DNA from: Cristatella mucedo
Lineage: Eukaryota > Bryozoa > Phylactolaemata > Cristatellidae
Length of the DNA stretch: 64,000 nucleotides
Reading direction: 5' to 3'
Assembly (NCBI GenBank): GCA_009760855.2
Contig: WPIO01000058.1
Span: forward strand, 746,001 to 810,000
Shown: piece after piece, positions 25,097-35,216 of the stretch
Layout of the letters: each line of letters starts with the position of its first letter
Position numbering within the stretch: the stretch's first letter is position 1
Position numbers and translations under genes: made by a program
The notes under the pieces: model-generated
Told to the model about the DNA's origin: nothing
Databases searched by the model: none
What the model saw: the letters and a program-made list of their open reading frames with translations, nothing else

Positions 25097-25700
25097 GCTA
25101 TAGTCGTTACGCTCTGCATGCGACAAATGAGGCATGGCGAGCTCACTTTGACTATGGGAAACTTGCTGAGTTTCCGGCATCTATGAACTATTGCAGATAA
25201 TATTTTATAAAAAAAAAGACTTCTGACTGAATTTATTGAGGCCCTTCTTGTGGCCCTACTTGTTTGTAACTGTGCTAGCACTATCGCAATCCCAATACTG
25301 AAGGTTACAGCTGGCTAAGTTTGAAAGTGACAGTGAGCTTGTGAGGTCTGACGCTAATTCGTTTGATAAGAACCCTTAATCAATCATACGGGAAAAGAGA
25401 AGATAGGCAAGCTAATGCGATGATTGGCCATAGAAGTGGTCGTCTGAATTAACCTTTCTATTTGCTTTGTATAAAGACCAAATTTCATTGAACTTTGTCA
25501 TGCACTAGCTCTCTGAATTTTGTCTTCTTTGAATAACTCTTTCTGAGAAGGCCGCTCCCTACAACTTAAGATGAGTCATGTGAATAGTTTTGCATAGCAC
25601 GATAAGAGCACTAGATCTCTTTCGTGGTACTTTACATATGCTAGAATGACTTCAGAGAGGATCGAGTTCGCATGCGTTCGTTGGGAGACTAAGAACTGAT
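24684..25700. other. No gene; (GT)n microsatellite at 25033-25095
   Basis: The region holds a long GT run, which yields a Thr-His repeat in a reverse frame. No coding motif is present. Confidence 0.6.
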
Positions 25701-25712
25701 GACCCGGCTTAA

Positions 25713-25850
25713 AAAATAATAATAATAATGCACTAGATAAAGCACCCTCAGAGAACCTAATCTCTTTCCTGGCGCTTTACATTTGCTGCAAAGGGAACTG
25801 CAATTGAATGGTAAGTAAAATCATGCTTGAAAAAACAAACAAAATGAATT
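25713..25850 (-). repeat. LINE-A 3' tail insertion
   Basis: An (AAT)n run, then 'agagaacctaatctctttcc' and about 60 bp of LINE-A 3' UTR in reverse. Confidence 0.8.
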
Positions 25851-25957
25851 GACTTCGAATTTGTTAGAGCTACATGAAACCAACCTGCGTCAGAAGAGCG
25901 GCAGTAAGATGCGAAGCCTGATGGGGAGTTTCTTATTGGTAGGCCGTAGCAAGAGAA

Positions 25958-26065
25958 TAGTAATAATAATACATCTCTATAGAGCCATCAGAGAACTTGG
26001 TCTCTTTCTAGGCACTTCACATGTGCTTTATTGCTTTAAAGGAAGCAAAATCGAATAGTTAGTGG
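25958..26065 (-). repeat. LINE-A 3' tail insertion
   Basis: A short (AAT)n run, 'gagaacttggtctctttcta' and 'ggcacttcacatgtgct' in reverse. Confidence 0.7.
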
Positions 26066-26654
26066 TATTGAAACCTTTAAAAGTTGCAGTATACAGGCGT
26101 AGCTTTAGCCCAGATTCTGATCCCGAAACGCATCAGCCAGCCTCACAGACGATGCGATGCCGTAGCCTATGGGCTTGCATAGCAAGCACACTGAGCTAGC
26201 ACCCGCGTAGCCTGGGCTATGCCAGGTACAGGCACCGTCCCCCAAACCGAACTACTTTATCAAAAGTATTACTGTTATTATTAATATTATTATTATTATT
26301 ACCTACTCGGTGTACGGCAGCAGCGAATCTGGCAGTGGCTGTACGCGAGTGCCACGTACCTGGAAGTGATGCCATCGGCTCGATCGCCAGCTCCTCGGCG
26401 CCCAGCAACGAAGCGAGCCCAACGTCACTGACCCTGAGCCTGGCGTAACTGGCCCTGAGCTCACCTGCACTTCCGCTCGGTTTACCCCTCGATTCCGGTG
26501 CGGCTGCTGTAGCTGCTGCTGCTTAGCGGGCACCGCCGCTGATGGTGCTGATGCCAAAGGGTTCCGCCTGCAGCTTCAGCTCCCTGCTCCAGCCGGGGCT
26601 GGCCGACCCGACGACACCTGCTGGCGATGCTGACGCAGGACTGACAGATTATAA

Positions 26655-26797
26655 TAATAATGTATTCGTATAGCACCCAAGAAAACTTAATTTCCATTCA
26701 GGCGCTTCACATATGCCTCTGGGCTCGAGCCAACGACCTCAGCCTGACCTTGGTCTCGGCGAGCACCTTGACCACTAGACCAAAGCAGCTCGGCATC
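26655..26797 (-). repeat. SINE family S1
   Basis: 'gaaaacttaatttccattca' followed by 'ggcgcttcacatatgcctct', 'gggctcgagcc' and 'accactagaccaaagcagct', all in reverse orientation. Confidence 0.75.
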
Positions 26798-26799
26798 GC

Positions 26800-27720
26800 C
26801 TCTGCGGCGCCCCTGCAGCTTAGGAACATCCGCGCGGCGGCCGCTGGGCTGCAGCTTCTAGCCAATGTCTAGCCACGCGTGGCGACCAGCTGCGAGCCAA
26901 CGTCTAGCCACGCACAGCGACGATGCATCGGCGCCAGTAGGACGGTATGGCGCACCCGGTTCGACTTGCAGCCCTGGCGACGGTCGCCCGTTGGCATCTA
27001 AGTTCTGAAATATACCTTTATTTTAGGGCAGCGCTAGTGATGCCCAGGCGATAGGTAAGTACTCGAGATGGACTTGGTAAACAATATTCTCAAACGCTGT
27101 CGAACGATCTACCAAAGCCAGTAGAGACTCTACCTAATTTGATCATACTGAGACAGTCATTACATACCCGCAACCTCTGGCGATTGATTAGCTCTAAAAC
27201 CTAGCTAGAACCGATTTTCTATATCCGTTTATGTGTATCCGTCGATTGTCCCGGAGCCATCGCTGCTCCTTCAGCAGAAGATACCCATGGCTGAACCTAA
27301 AAGATTTTGTGTTAGCCTTGCGGCCATTTTCATCACCAGCTACTCAGAGGAGCAAACTCATCCAGAACTTCAGCTAGTGTCGTATTTAGAATTCCATTAC
27401 TAAGGTCCCGCCGGAAGGAGTAAATTAAAAGGGCGATAGAGATTTTTTTGAGGACACCATCAACGCCGAAGGTTTTGCGGTTCATAGATTGTTTTTGATG
27501 CCGAAGGAAACACAGACTAGAGACTAAATAAAATCCGCAGATCAGATGAGAACAATTTGCTAACTATAGGATTTGAAACCGTCGTGGTAAATATATTTTC
27601 GAGTGTCTAATCTTTGCTTTGAGTTAGGCCATACACATAAGCTGCAAGAGAAATTGAATTGGCTAATTGTAAAGAAATCTGCACATCAGTGTCGGTTTGG
27701 TTCATCAGAACTTATCTTGA
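26800..27720. other. No recognisable gene; GC-rich first 200 bp
   Basis: The GC-rich part (and the preceding 26300-26640) contains short Ala/Gly-rich frames but no recognised domain. Confidence 0.35.
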
Positions 27721-27724
27721 AATC

Positions 27725-28012
27725 TCTTAGTACAAGGGAGGGGCGCTTATGGTGTGCGCCTGCGGCTTCTGCTGTAATTAGGGAAGCGCCTGACACTAAT
27801 AATAATAATAATAATGCATTTTAAAAGCACCCTCAGAGAACTCAATCTCTTTCTAGGCGCTTTACATTTGCTGCAAAGGGAACTAATGCACGTGCGTCAG
27901 CTGTGGCCAATAGTTAAGCCACTGAAGCAGCGCAGCGTCGGGCCACTAATGCAGGTTGTATTTCGTGTCATCTGCTGCGATTGATTGAGCTCTCATACAT
28001 GTGCCCGTTGGT
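27725..28012 (+). repeat. Direct repeat, copy 1, interrupted by LINE-A tail
   Basis: Shares 'gtaattagggaagcgcctga' and 'gtcagctgtggccaatagtt' through 'gtgcccgttg' with 28405-28598. It is interrupted by a LINE-A tail at 27799-27884. Confidence 0.8.
27799..27884 (-). repeat. LINE-A 3' tail inserted into the direct repeat
   Basis: An (AAT)n run, 'agagaactcaatctctttct' and 'aggcgctttacatttgctgc'. 'actaat' is present at both junctions and is absent as a duplicate in the uninterrupted copy at 28470, so it is a target duplication. Confidence 0.8.
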
Positions 28013-28404
28013 TTTCGAAGTTCAGGGTCAGCCGGCGACGAGCGCGCATGCGACCGGCCATCGGGGCTCACACGGAGGTGACCTGCAGGAACCACCTGAG
28101 AGTGGGAGCAGTGCCCCACCTTTGCCTAAAGGTGGGCAGCATCTACGACTGGCTGCTTGCGAGGGGCCGAGCTGATGCTCGCCTCCTGCGAGTGGCTGCC
28201 ACGTAGCCTGCATCCTATCCAAGCCGGTCAGAATTCGTTAATGCTAAATTAATATCCTGACCGAGCCCGAACGACAAACCGCGGTAGGAGGCACCGCCTG
28301 AGCAGGCAGAAGAGAAGAACCCGGGAGCCAATGGTTACAACGACGTTCCAGTCGTGAGGGTCGCCCCCTCCCCAGCTAGGCTGGTGAATTGTGAAATTTA
28401 TTTG

Positions 28405-28598
28405 CAAGGGCGAAGGGATGTGGTGTGCGCCCTGCAGCTTCTATTGTAATTAGCGAAGCGCCTGACACTAATGCACGTGCCTCAGCTGTGGCCAATAGTT
28501 AAGCCGTTAAACCAGCGCAGCGTCGGACCACTAATGCAGGTTATATTTCGTGTCATCTGCTGCGATTGATCGAGCTCTCATATATGTGCCCGTTGAGA
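28405..28598 (+). repeat. Direct repeat, copy 2
   Basis: Uninterrupted counterpart of 27725-28012, about 600 bp downstream. The pair could be long terminal repeats of a small non-autonomous LTR element, but no TG...CA ends or primer-binding site were confirmed. Confidence 0.7.
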
Positions 28599-29233
28599 AG
28601 AATAAAGGAGAGTCTCATTTACCTCGCACGAGCACCCGCTGTTTCTCCGTGAGACTCCCACTAGAACAGTCACCGCCGGAGCCACTGTCACAGAACAGGC
28701 TTCCTGGGATACATAATCGAAATGAGTTTAGATAAATGCGAAAGAAACGAAGACTTTCTACTTGGGATAGATTACTGATAGTATTGGCAGCTTGCCATTG
28801 AATTGTTCAGTATTAGAGATTTTACAGACTACGTCGGGGGATTGCAAATGGCTCGAAATTGAGGCAGGAACAAGCAATAACAATGGCTACTCCACCACCA
28901 GTTTATATTTACCTCGGGGTATGAAAGAAATGAAAGCCTTTAGGGCTGGAATCGATTACGGACTGGCAGTTAGTCCATTTCATCCCGATTTCAGGCACCG
29001 TTACTGATTAAGAGCGTCGTTGAGAATCATGTCACGTGCACTAGAGGTTGTATTGCTTGCGGAATGAGCATTCCGTGGTCACGTCGTATAAGTGGCCCCT
29101 AGAATTACAAACGGACTCGATTATCACTGAGTTAAAGTTATTCACTTCATTACTTGGTAGAGCTCGGAAAAAACATGAAAAATACTGGAATTTCGCCCGT
29201 TACCGACTCTCTTAATTCCTCTGAACTTCTTGC
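28599..29233. other. No recognisable gene
   Basis: Flanking DNA between the direct repeat and the integrated virus-like element. There are short chance frames only. Confidence 0.35.
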
Positions 29234-29238
29234 GGGAG
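29234..29238. repeat. Target site duplication, left (GGGAG)
   Basis: GGGAG lies immediately outside the left TIR and is repeated at 53270-53274 immediately outside the right TIR. Confidence 0.75.
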
Positions 29239-29383
29239 TGTTGTAAGAAAAGTCACGTTTTAGGACAAGTCACTTTTCAGGACACTCATGTTCACTACGT
29301 TCACATTCGATGTCCTGAAAAGTGACTTGTCCTAAAAGCGGACTTTTCCTCCAACACTAAAATTTTGTCCTGTGATTTTTTAT
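29239..29383 (+). repeat. Left terminal inverted repeat (145 bp)
   Basis: Begins TGTTGTAAGAAAAG and matches the reverse complement of 53125-53269 at 142 of 145 positions. Its outer 118 bp fold back on themselves: arms 29239-29284 and 29311-29356 are complementary at about 41 of 46 positions around a 26-base loop, with a perfect 27-bp core (29258-29284 with 29311-29337). Confidence 0.95.
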
Positions 29384-30144
29384 ATCTTTTTTCTAGTGAT
29401 ATCTAGCATTCTATCAACAATGCCTCTAGCATAATTTTGTATCTTATTCAAACTTGATGGATTGTTTACTTTATCTTTTAAGAAATCGGTTGCAAATGAA
29501 TCGTTTAACATTCCACCAATACCTAAACCCAATTTTGCCTTTGCTGCCATGATAGCAGCAACTGTTTTAGCGTCTTCCCTAACATAAGCAGGCTGCTTAG
29601 GATCAAGAGCAATACGGGCAGCACTTTCAGCAAGAATAAGGTCTGACAGATTCCGTATTTCTGTTCTTCTTGGTTCTGGTATTCCACCAGTCTCTGTATA
29701 TGTATGGTCATGGATAAGTGCACGATTATCAAGATCATTAACGCCTTGGTAGCCCTGTTCCATTCTTTGAGCGAACTTAGTTCCCGGACCCGCATAACTA
29801 TATCTATTAGTATTATTGAAATTTCCGTTTGGAACAAATTCTGATTTTACTCCTGTTGGCAACTTTAAGTGAAATTCTCTTCCTCCAGATATCTTATTTA
29901 TTATATCTACAATACCAGAACCATGCTTTCTATTTGCCTTTAACTGTTTAAGACTAAAATTCAACTGCATTCCTACTCCTTTCGCCTTATACTTTTCTAT
30001 TCTTCTTTTTTGAGTATCAGTTACAAGAATAGATTTAGTACCGCTTAAATCGACATGTTTTAATCTTATGGAAATTGGTTCCTTAGATTTATGAATAAGA
30101 TCAATTTGGTGATCAGATAGATCAAGTTTTACTTCTTTATACAT
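29380..30144 (-). CDS. PLA2-domain minor virion protein
   Basis: This 254-residue frame is intact. Residues 117-122 read YAGPGT, a calcium-binding-loop pattern, and residues 145-149 read HDHTY, matching the His-Asp catalytic pair and following Tyr of phospholipase A2 domains like that in parvovirus VP1. In those viruses the domain helps particles leave endosomes; the same role here is inference. The N-terminal 75 residues (TKSILVTDTQKRRIEKYKAK and following) resemble a basic N-terminal module that I associate with Polinton-type minor virion proteins. The start follows an 'attatataga' promoter-like motif directly. Its 3' end overlaps the inner edge of the TIR by a few bases. It is transcribed divergently from the HNH gene. 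Confidence 0.75.
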   Translation of the reverse strand: MYKEVKLDLSDHQIDLIHKSKEPISIRLKHVDLSGTKSILVTDTQKRRIEKYKAKGVGMQLNFSLKQLKANRKHGSGIVDIINKISGGREFHLKLPTGVKSEFVPNGNFNNTNRYSYAGPGTKFAQRMEQGYQGVNDLDNRALIHDHTYTETGGIPEPRRTEIRNLSDLILAESAARIALDPKQPAYVREDAKTVAAIMAAKAKLGLGIGGMLNDSFATDFLKDKVNNPSSLNKIQNYARGIVDRMLDITRKKI

Positions 30145-30184
30145 TCTATATAATTATATTAAACATTTATAAAACTATGTATAA

Positions 30185-30733
30185 ATGGATCAGGATGAAC
30201 TAAGAGATAGAGTTCTTGAGTTATTTGATTACAACGCACTAACAGAAAAATTTACATATAAAGCTAGGAGACAAAGAATAAAAGTTGGATCGGAGGCTGG
30301 TTCAATAAATGATTGTGGATACAGACGAATGTTGGTTGATGGAAAATCATACTACGCTCATAGGTTAGCGTGGTTGATAATGACTGGTAGATTACCTTTG
30401 AATGAGATTGATCACATTGATAATGATAAACTAAATAATCGTTTCGAGAATTTGCGTGAAGCGACTCATTCAGAAAATATTAGAAATAGAAATAAAATAG
30501 AAGGTTTATCATCTAACTATATTGGTGTTGATTATTATAAGAAAACAAATAAATGGAGATCAAGAATAAAAATAACTAAACAACAATATCACTTGGGTTA
30601 TTTTGATTGTGAAGAAGAAGCAGCTGTTGTTAGGGACATGGAAGCCATACGTTTACATCTCCAATTTGCTAAACTTAATTTTACTTATACTTTAACGGAA
30701 GATAATAAAATAGTTCGCTACACTGACTATTAG
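30185..30733 (+). CDS. HNH endonuclease with AP2 domain
   Basis: The 182-residue frame is intact. An HNH nuclease core is visible: His59 in SYYAHRLAW, Asp76-His77 in NEIDHIDNDKLNN, and Asn84 in NNRFENLREATHSENI. It is followed by an AP2-type DNA-binding domain (residues about 110-165: SNYIGVDYYKKTNKWRSRI, then LGYFDCEEEAA). HNH-AP2 proteins are typically free-standing homing endonucleases of phages and bacteria. It sits between two leftward genes and has no obvious role in virion formation, so it looks like a selfish passenger acquired by transfer. The start is the first ATG, 40 bp from the divergent PLA2 start. Confidence 0.88.
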   Translation: MDQDELRDRVLELFDYNALTEKFTYKARRQRIKVGSEAGSINDCGYRRMLVDGKSYYAHRLAWLIMTGRLPLNEIDHIDNDKLNNRFENLREATHSENIRNRNKIEGLSSNYIGVDYYKKTNKWRSRIKITKQQYHLGYFDCEEEAAVVRDMEAIRLHLQFAKLNFTYTLTEDNKIVRYTDY

Positions 30734-30744
30734 TTCTTACATCT

Positions 30745-31828
30745 TCATTTTAGGTCATCTCTAAGTTTAATCATTTCATTATATATTTCTTGTTGACTCT
30801 TATCTTGTGCAAAAAAATTACTCAACAGCATTGCACTTTCAGCTTTATAATCACATGTTTTACGACCACCAACAGTAGAAGATTCTACTTTTTTTATGTC
30901 TCTTTTTAAATCTTCACTATAACTAACTCCTCCTTTCTCTACAAGCTCTCTTCCCTTATTAAGTTAAGTTAATCTGTTTTTGACTTCTGAATTCTGTACT
31001 TTATCACTTAGATCTATATCAACACCTTTTTCAAGTAGTTCTATCATGTTTTTCAAGTCTACAATAGCATTATTTAATCTTTCTTTTTGGAGTGTCAAAG
31101 CACTCATTCTCTCTTCATGAGTATTCATTTTAGGTGCTCTAGCAGTATACATTGTTTCATCTACTATTTTTTTTATCAATCGTGCAACTGCTACAGTTAT
31201 TGAAACTGCTAAACCAACAGTTCCTATTACACTTGCTATGCTAGCGATGATGGCTGGAATAGCAGGTAGAAAGCCTCCTCTCATTTCAAGAAAGTTCTTC
31301 TTCCATGCTATTGGATCAAGTTGTGTTGCATCCCAAGAAACTTCCTCTCCAAATGTCTCTGAAAGAAATCTACTAGGATGTAAATACCAATCAGATTTAG
31401 CTTTTTCAGCTTCTAATAATATCTCGTTTATGTAATAGCCAACCTCTAAGGATGCTACCATTTTTAACAGTCCTTTTTTATCTGTCATTGTTTTCCAAAA
31501 GACATTTCCATATTTTCCTGAAGCAATATCACCAACAATTTTTTTTTATAAGCAATCCGAGATCTACAATTCCTGTTACTCCTGATAGAAACCCTCCTAG
31601 AGCTTTTGAAGCTGTTCCAATGAGTTTAAACGATTGTAACACCTTTGGAACAATCTTTGCGATCTTGTTTGAAGCTTCTAAAGACATTTTCATAGAAACT
31701 TTAGGTATTATTTTTATAACTGCTTTCGAACCTACTTCTGTTGCCGTTGTAATACCTGAAACAACTTCCTTAGTTGTATCTACTCCTTCTTTTATAGTAT
31801 CAACACCTTTTCTTTTTTTATTCTTCAT
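30745..31828 (-). pseudogene. Hydrophobic, probably membrane-associated protein (broken)
   Basis: Two frames belong together: 31828-31529 and 31488-30964. They are joined across a frameshift in a run of nine T (plus strand, near 31540-31549), and the second continues past an in-frame TAA at 30964-30966 for 72 further codons to a TGA at 30745-30747. The first part is rich in Val/Lys/Thr with a Gly-Ala stretch (ASKALGGFLSGVTGIV). The second has a strong hydrophobic segment (AIPAIIASIASVIGTVGLAV) and a C-terminal helical, charged region. I do not recognise the family. A structural or membrane-penetration role is only a guess. Its start is 13 bp from the divergent fibre gene. Confidence 0.65.
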
Positions 31829-31841
31829 ATATTATAAGTGA

Positions 31842-32708
31842 ATGGAAAAAGTTAGAAAGATTAATGGTTCTATTTACAGTGATCTTAACGCTAACGGAAA
31901 TAGAGTAACCAACTTAGCATACCCTCTTAATGCTGGTGATGCAATAAATTTGAGCTATGGTTTTAGTTCAAACTTTGGAGGAAGTATAGCTACAAATGTT
32001 ATAGGTGACTTAGCAACCGTTTCAAGTATGTCAGGGTTCCTTTCAAAGACTAGTGGAAAGATGATGTCGCAGTTGAATTGTAAAAATTTTTTTGGTATAT
32101 CAGGAAACTCTGCTGATGGAACTGTATACAGTGATTTAAGACCTTATAAAGTGATTAACTATGGACTCTTAAAAAATATGACACAAGTGTTTAAAGGTAA
32201 AGCAACTTCAAGTATGAATATGGGAAATAAGAATATTATCAATGTAAAAGACTCTGATACTGTAACAAAGCAGTACATAGATAATAATAAACAAATATCA
32301 TTTAGATATTTAGGAGCAAGTTCTGGTACTTATCCAACGGTATTTTATCTTGATATGCTTGGTTTAAGTATTACAGCTAATGGTAGTACAGGAAACAAAT
32401 TTCAACTCCAACAACTTACACCTGGGGATATACCCGTTATTGCGACTACTGGAGATATTCTTTCGTACAATACTAATCTTAAAACATTCTTTCCAGGGGT
32501 ATTACCAAACTTTGCAATGGTTAGTGGAGTTATGTATGCAACTAACAAAACAAATGCATACGTAGAATTAACAAGTGAATCAACATATGGAGTTAGTGGT
32601 ACTCTAGTTTTAATAATTAATATAGATGGAACTTGTAGATATGCTATCGATAAATTTACTGTTGCAAGTGGAATAACTTACATTGATTTTCTTTTTACTA
32701 TTGTATAG
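31842..32708 (+). CDS. Tail-fibre-like protein 1
   Basis: This frame of 288 residues is intact. Its N-terminal third holds the module seen in phage tail fibres: 'Asp-Leu-x-Ala-Asn-Gly-Asn-x-Val-x-Asn-Leu' then 'Pro-Leu-Asn-Ala-Gly-Asp-Ala' (around residues 10-35), with a later MNMGNKNIINVKDSDTVTKQ copy. The C-terminal half (after about residue 150) is different from the other three fibre proteins and may be a binding head. It is the first of three tandem genes; its TAG stop is inside the 'tgtatagaa' motif preceding the next start. Attachment to a host cell is inference from the architecture. Confidence 0.75.
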   Translation: MEKVRKINGSIYSDLNANGNRVTNLAYPLNAGDAINLSYGFSSNFGGSIATNVIGDLATVSSMSGFLSKTSGKMMSQLNCKNFFGISGNSADGTVYSDLRPYKVINYGLLKNMTQVFKGKATSSMNMGNKNIINVKDSDTVTKQYIDNNKQISFRYLGASSGTYPTVFYLDMLGLSITANGSTGNKFQLQQLTPGDIPVIATTGDILSYNTNLKTFFPGVLPNFAMVSGVMYATNKTNAYVELTSESTYGVSGTLVLIINIDGTCRYAIDKFTVASGITYIDFLFTIV

Positions 32709-32710
32709 AA

Positions 32711-33583
32711 ATGTTCAGAGCTAAAGGGAGAGGAATTGGTATAAAAAATTACATTAAAAAAAGTGGTGATGTACTTACAGGTAGTTTAAGTATGAATGGA
32801 AATTTGATCAAGGATTTAGTTGATCCTGTTGATGTTGGAGATGCGGTAAATAGAAAGTATATAGATACCAATTTCGTTACTAAAGTATCAAGAGGAACTA
32901 CTGCTGATGGAGATATCGATATGAAAAACTATAAATTGATAGAACTAGCAAACCCTGTAAACCCTAGCGATGCTGCAACTAAAGACAATGCAGATAGTAA
33001 ATTATCGAAGACTGGTGGAACTATTAATGGAACACTAACTGTGAATGGAAATGTATCTGTTGTAGGACCTCCTACTTCTGATAATGATATTCCAAATAAA
33101 TCGTATATGAATTCTAACTTCCTTAAACTAACAGGTGGAACTCTTAATGGAAATTTAGATATGAATGGATACTCTATATTCTTAGAAAATGATCCTGTTA
33201 ATCCTACTGATGGTGTAAACTTTAGCTATCTAAATAGGATATCAGATGGAAATATTACTGTAATACATTTTAGAGCAACAGTAGACGGGTCTTTAATTAC
33301 AGAATTATATGGAAAAACACTTAACGGTCGTTGGATCTCCACTTTAACAGATACTATCACCCCAAGAGGTTTGTTTGTTGTTACAACATTATATGAGTAT
33401 ACACCTGGAAAAAAAGGTATACTATAACCCCTTCCAGAAACATTAGTACCATTACAAGACCAGTTATACGGTGGTTATGTGCTTGATGCAAATAAAAAAC
33501 TTGTTAAATCGTCAACTTTTATATCTGGTTCAAACTTATTTGATAAAATATTAAATATCTTTGTTTATATAGCAACAACGTAA
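32711..33583 (+). pseudogene. Tail-fibre-like protein 2 (in-frame stop)
   Basis: The frame opens at 32711 right after 'tgtatagaa'. It has four repeats of the fibre module, for example GSLSMNGNLIKDLVDPVDVG and GNLDMNGYSIFLENDPVNPT, each ending with an aromatic 'YID' or 'YMN'-type turn. An in-frame TAA at 33425-33427 breaks it; the same frame then stays open for 51 codons to the next TAA at 33581-33583, two bases before the third fibre gene. The open continuation indicates a recent nonsense change or a read-through site. The role is presumed virion attachment. Confidence 0.72.
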
Positions 33584-33585
33584 AA

Positions 33586-34567
33586 ATGCTTAGCAGAAGA
33601 TTAATAGAAATGAATGGAACTCTAAATCTTGGTAAAAATAGAATAGCAAACGTTGGTTCTACTATTGGTGAATTAGACGCTGTAAGTAAAACCTTTTCAG
33701 ATAATAATTATATTAGAAAAGACTATGATGACGTTGTAAGAGGAGATTTATCTGCTAGATCAAAAAAATATGTAAATGTGTGTTATCCAGAGAATGAAAA
33801 AGATTTATCTACAAAACAATATCTTGATACAAAGACTGGAACAGAAGGTGGTCAAGTAATAGAGGGAACTCTAGAAGTAGATAGATTAATTGCTAATAAC
33901 ACCACTGATTGTTCATACACAAGAGAAAGAGCTTATACATCGTTTCTAAGAACGAATAGACTTTTTAATCATGAGTCATTAATAGTAGAAGGACAAATAG
34001 GAACAAAAAGTGTTATCAACTTATCTAACAACACTACTGACGCAACCTTAGCAAAACTATCTGACATTAACTTAAAAAAGCCACTATACTCAAAGATAAC
34101 ACTAAAAATAAGAGATATCAATAGAATAAATAATGATAATACTAACATTGTCAATGATGATACTTATTATAATGTTTATGGAAGAACAGCTGAAAATAAA
34201 TACTTTGTTCTAAAAGACGATAATGCAACTAGAATACCTTATAGAACTATTACATCAACAATATCTATCACAGTGGAAAAGTTGTCTGAAGAATACGATA
34301 TTATAATTACTAACTGTTATCATAGGTTCTACTCACCCAACTTTCTTCCTTCTAATTTACTTAATTTACCTTACTCAGGCGTCGAAGGTGATTATATGTT
34401 GACTTTAAGTAATTCTATAAAAAATCTTGCTATCATTGAAGAAAGTAATAAAAAAAGTAATAACATTTAATCTTAGTTATCCTGTTCTATCTTATGCAGG
34501 ATTTAGAAAACCTAGTCCTTTAGATGTTATTGAGATTAGTCTAATTAAGAAAGTTAGAATACAGTGA
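33586..34567 (+). pseudogene. Tail-fibre-like protein 3 (3' frameshift)
   Basis: The first 294 codons are open (to 34470). The N-terminus has the fibre module (GTLNLGKNRIANVGS, then ELDAVSKTFSDNNYI) and a second, weaker copy (KYVNVCYPENEKDLSTKQYL). The C-terminal half is unrelated to fibres 1 and 2. Near the end an A-rich stretch (34446-34457) is followed by a stop, but another frame continues for about 38 codons to a TGA at 34565-34567, indicating a frameshift. It lacks the TATATAG motif; its start is only 2 bp after the previous stop, so it may be co-expressed with fibre 2. Confidence 0.65.
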
Positions 34568-34632
34568 TATTAAAAAAAATTAACTAACTAACCTGACTAA
34601 TTTTTATTTTTGTTTTTATTTTTTTTAATAAT

Positions 34633-35121
34633 CTAATAATCAGCAGGATTGAACTCTCCTCGTTTTACTGAGTCATAGACTTTAACTTGATCAAGCTTCA
34701 ATCTAATATTAAGTCTTTCTTCAGAGTTGTAAGAGTCTTTAGTAACATAACTTCCATCGAGAACTCCAGTAATAGAAAAGTCACTTCCAAATTTATTAAC
34801 TACATCAGCAATAGAACTGAACTTCAACTGTTTATTTTTTTGATCAAAGAATATACTTGGCTTGATACCAAAATCAATTCGAACTCCAATTGTAGATCTT
34901 TTACTCAAGTCATATCCTTTGAAATCAAGTTTCTTACTAGACCTTTCTGCAATGTCTTTAATAGATGGCATTATGTCTTCAGTGATGTATAACCACATGT
35001 TGAAATACTGCTTAGAATCTTTTGAAGTCCTCTCTTCAATGTGAAGTCGAGCTGGTTTTCCTTTTGGAATTATGACTGAAGCATTTTCAAGAACTACGAA
35101 TTTCTTATTTTGGATTTCCAT
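34633..35121 (-). CDS. Unknown 162-residue protein
   Basis: An intact frame preceded directly by 'tttatagaa', so the start is well supported. It has alternating hydrophobic and charged segments (FVVLENASVIIPKGKPARLH, IGVRIDFGIKPSIFF, FSITGVLDG) suggesting a mostly beta fold, and no Cys pairs or membrane segment. A single-stranded DNA-binding role would fit a replicating element but I see no diagnostic motif. It lies beside the zinc-ribbon gene in the same direction. Confidence 0.6.
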   Translation of the reverse strand: MEIQNKKFVVLENASVIIPKGKPARLHIEERTSKDSKQYFNMWLYITEDIMPSIKDIAERSSKKLDFKGYDLSKRSTIGVRIDFGIKPSIFFDQKNKQLKFSSIADVVNKFGSDFSITGVLDGSYVTKDSYNSEERLNIRLKLDQVKVYDSVKRGEFNPADY

Positions 35122-35216
35122 TTCTATAAATGAGAAATAATTTGTTTAAATCAAATCAATAATTCCATCGTTGTTCCAAAATCAGTCAGTTTTTTATATC
35201 TAATTCTTTTATATAA

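Noticed and set aside
24970-25281. Protein with Thr-His repeats
   Set aside because: It is the reverse translation of a (GT)n microsatellite.
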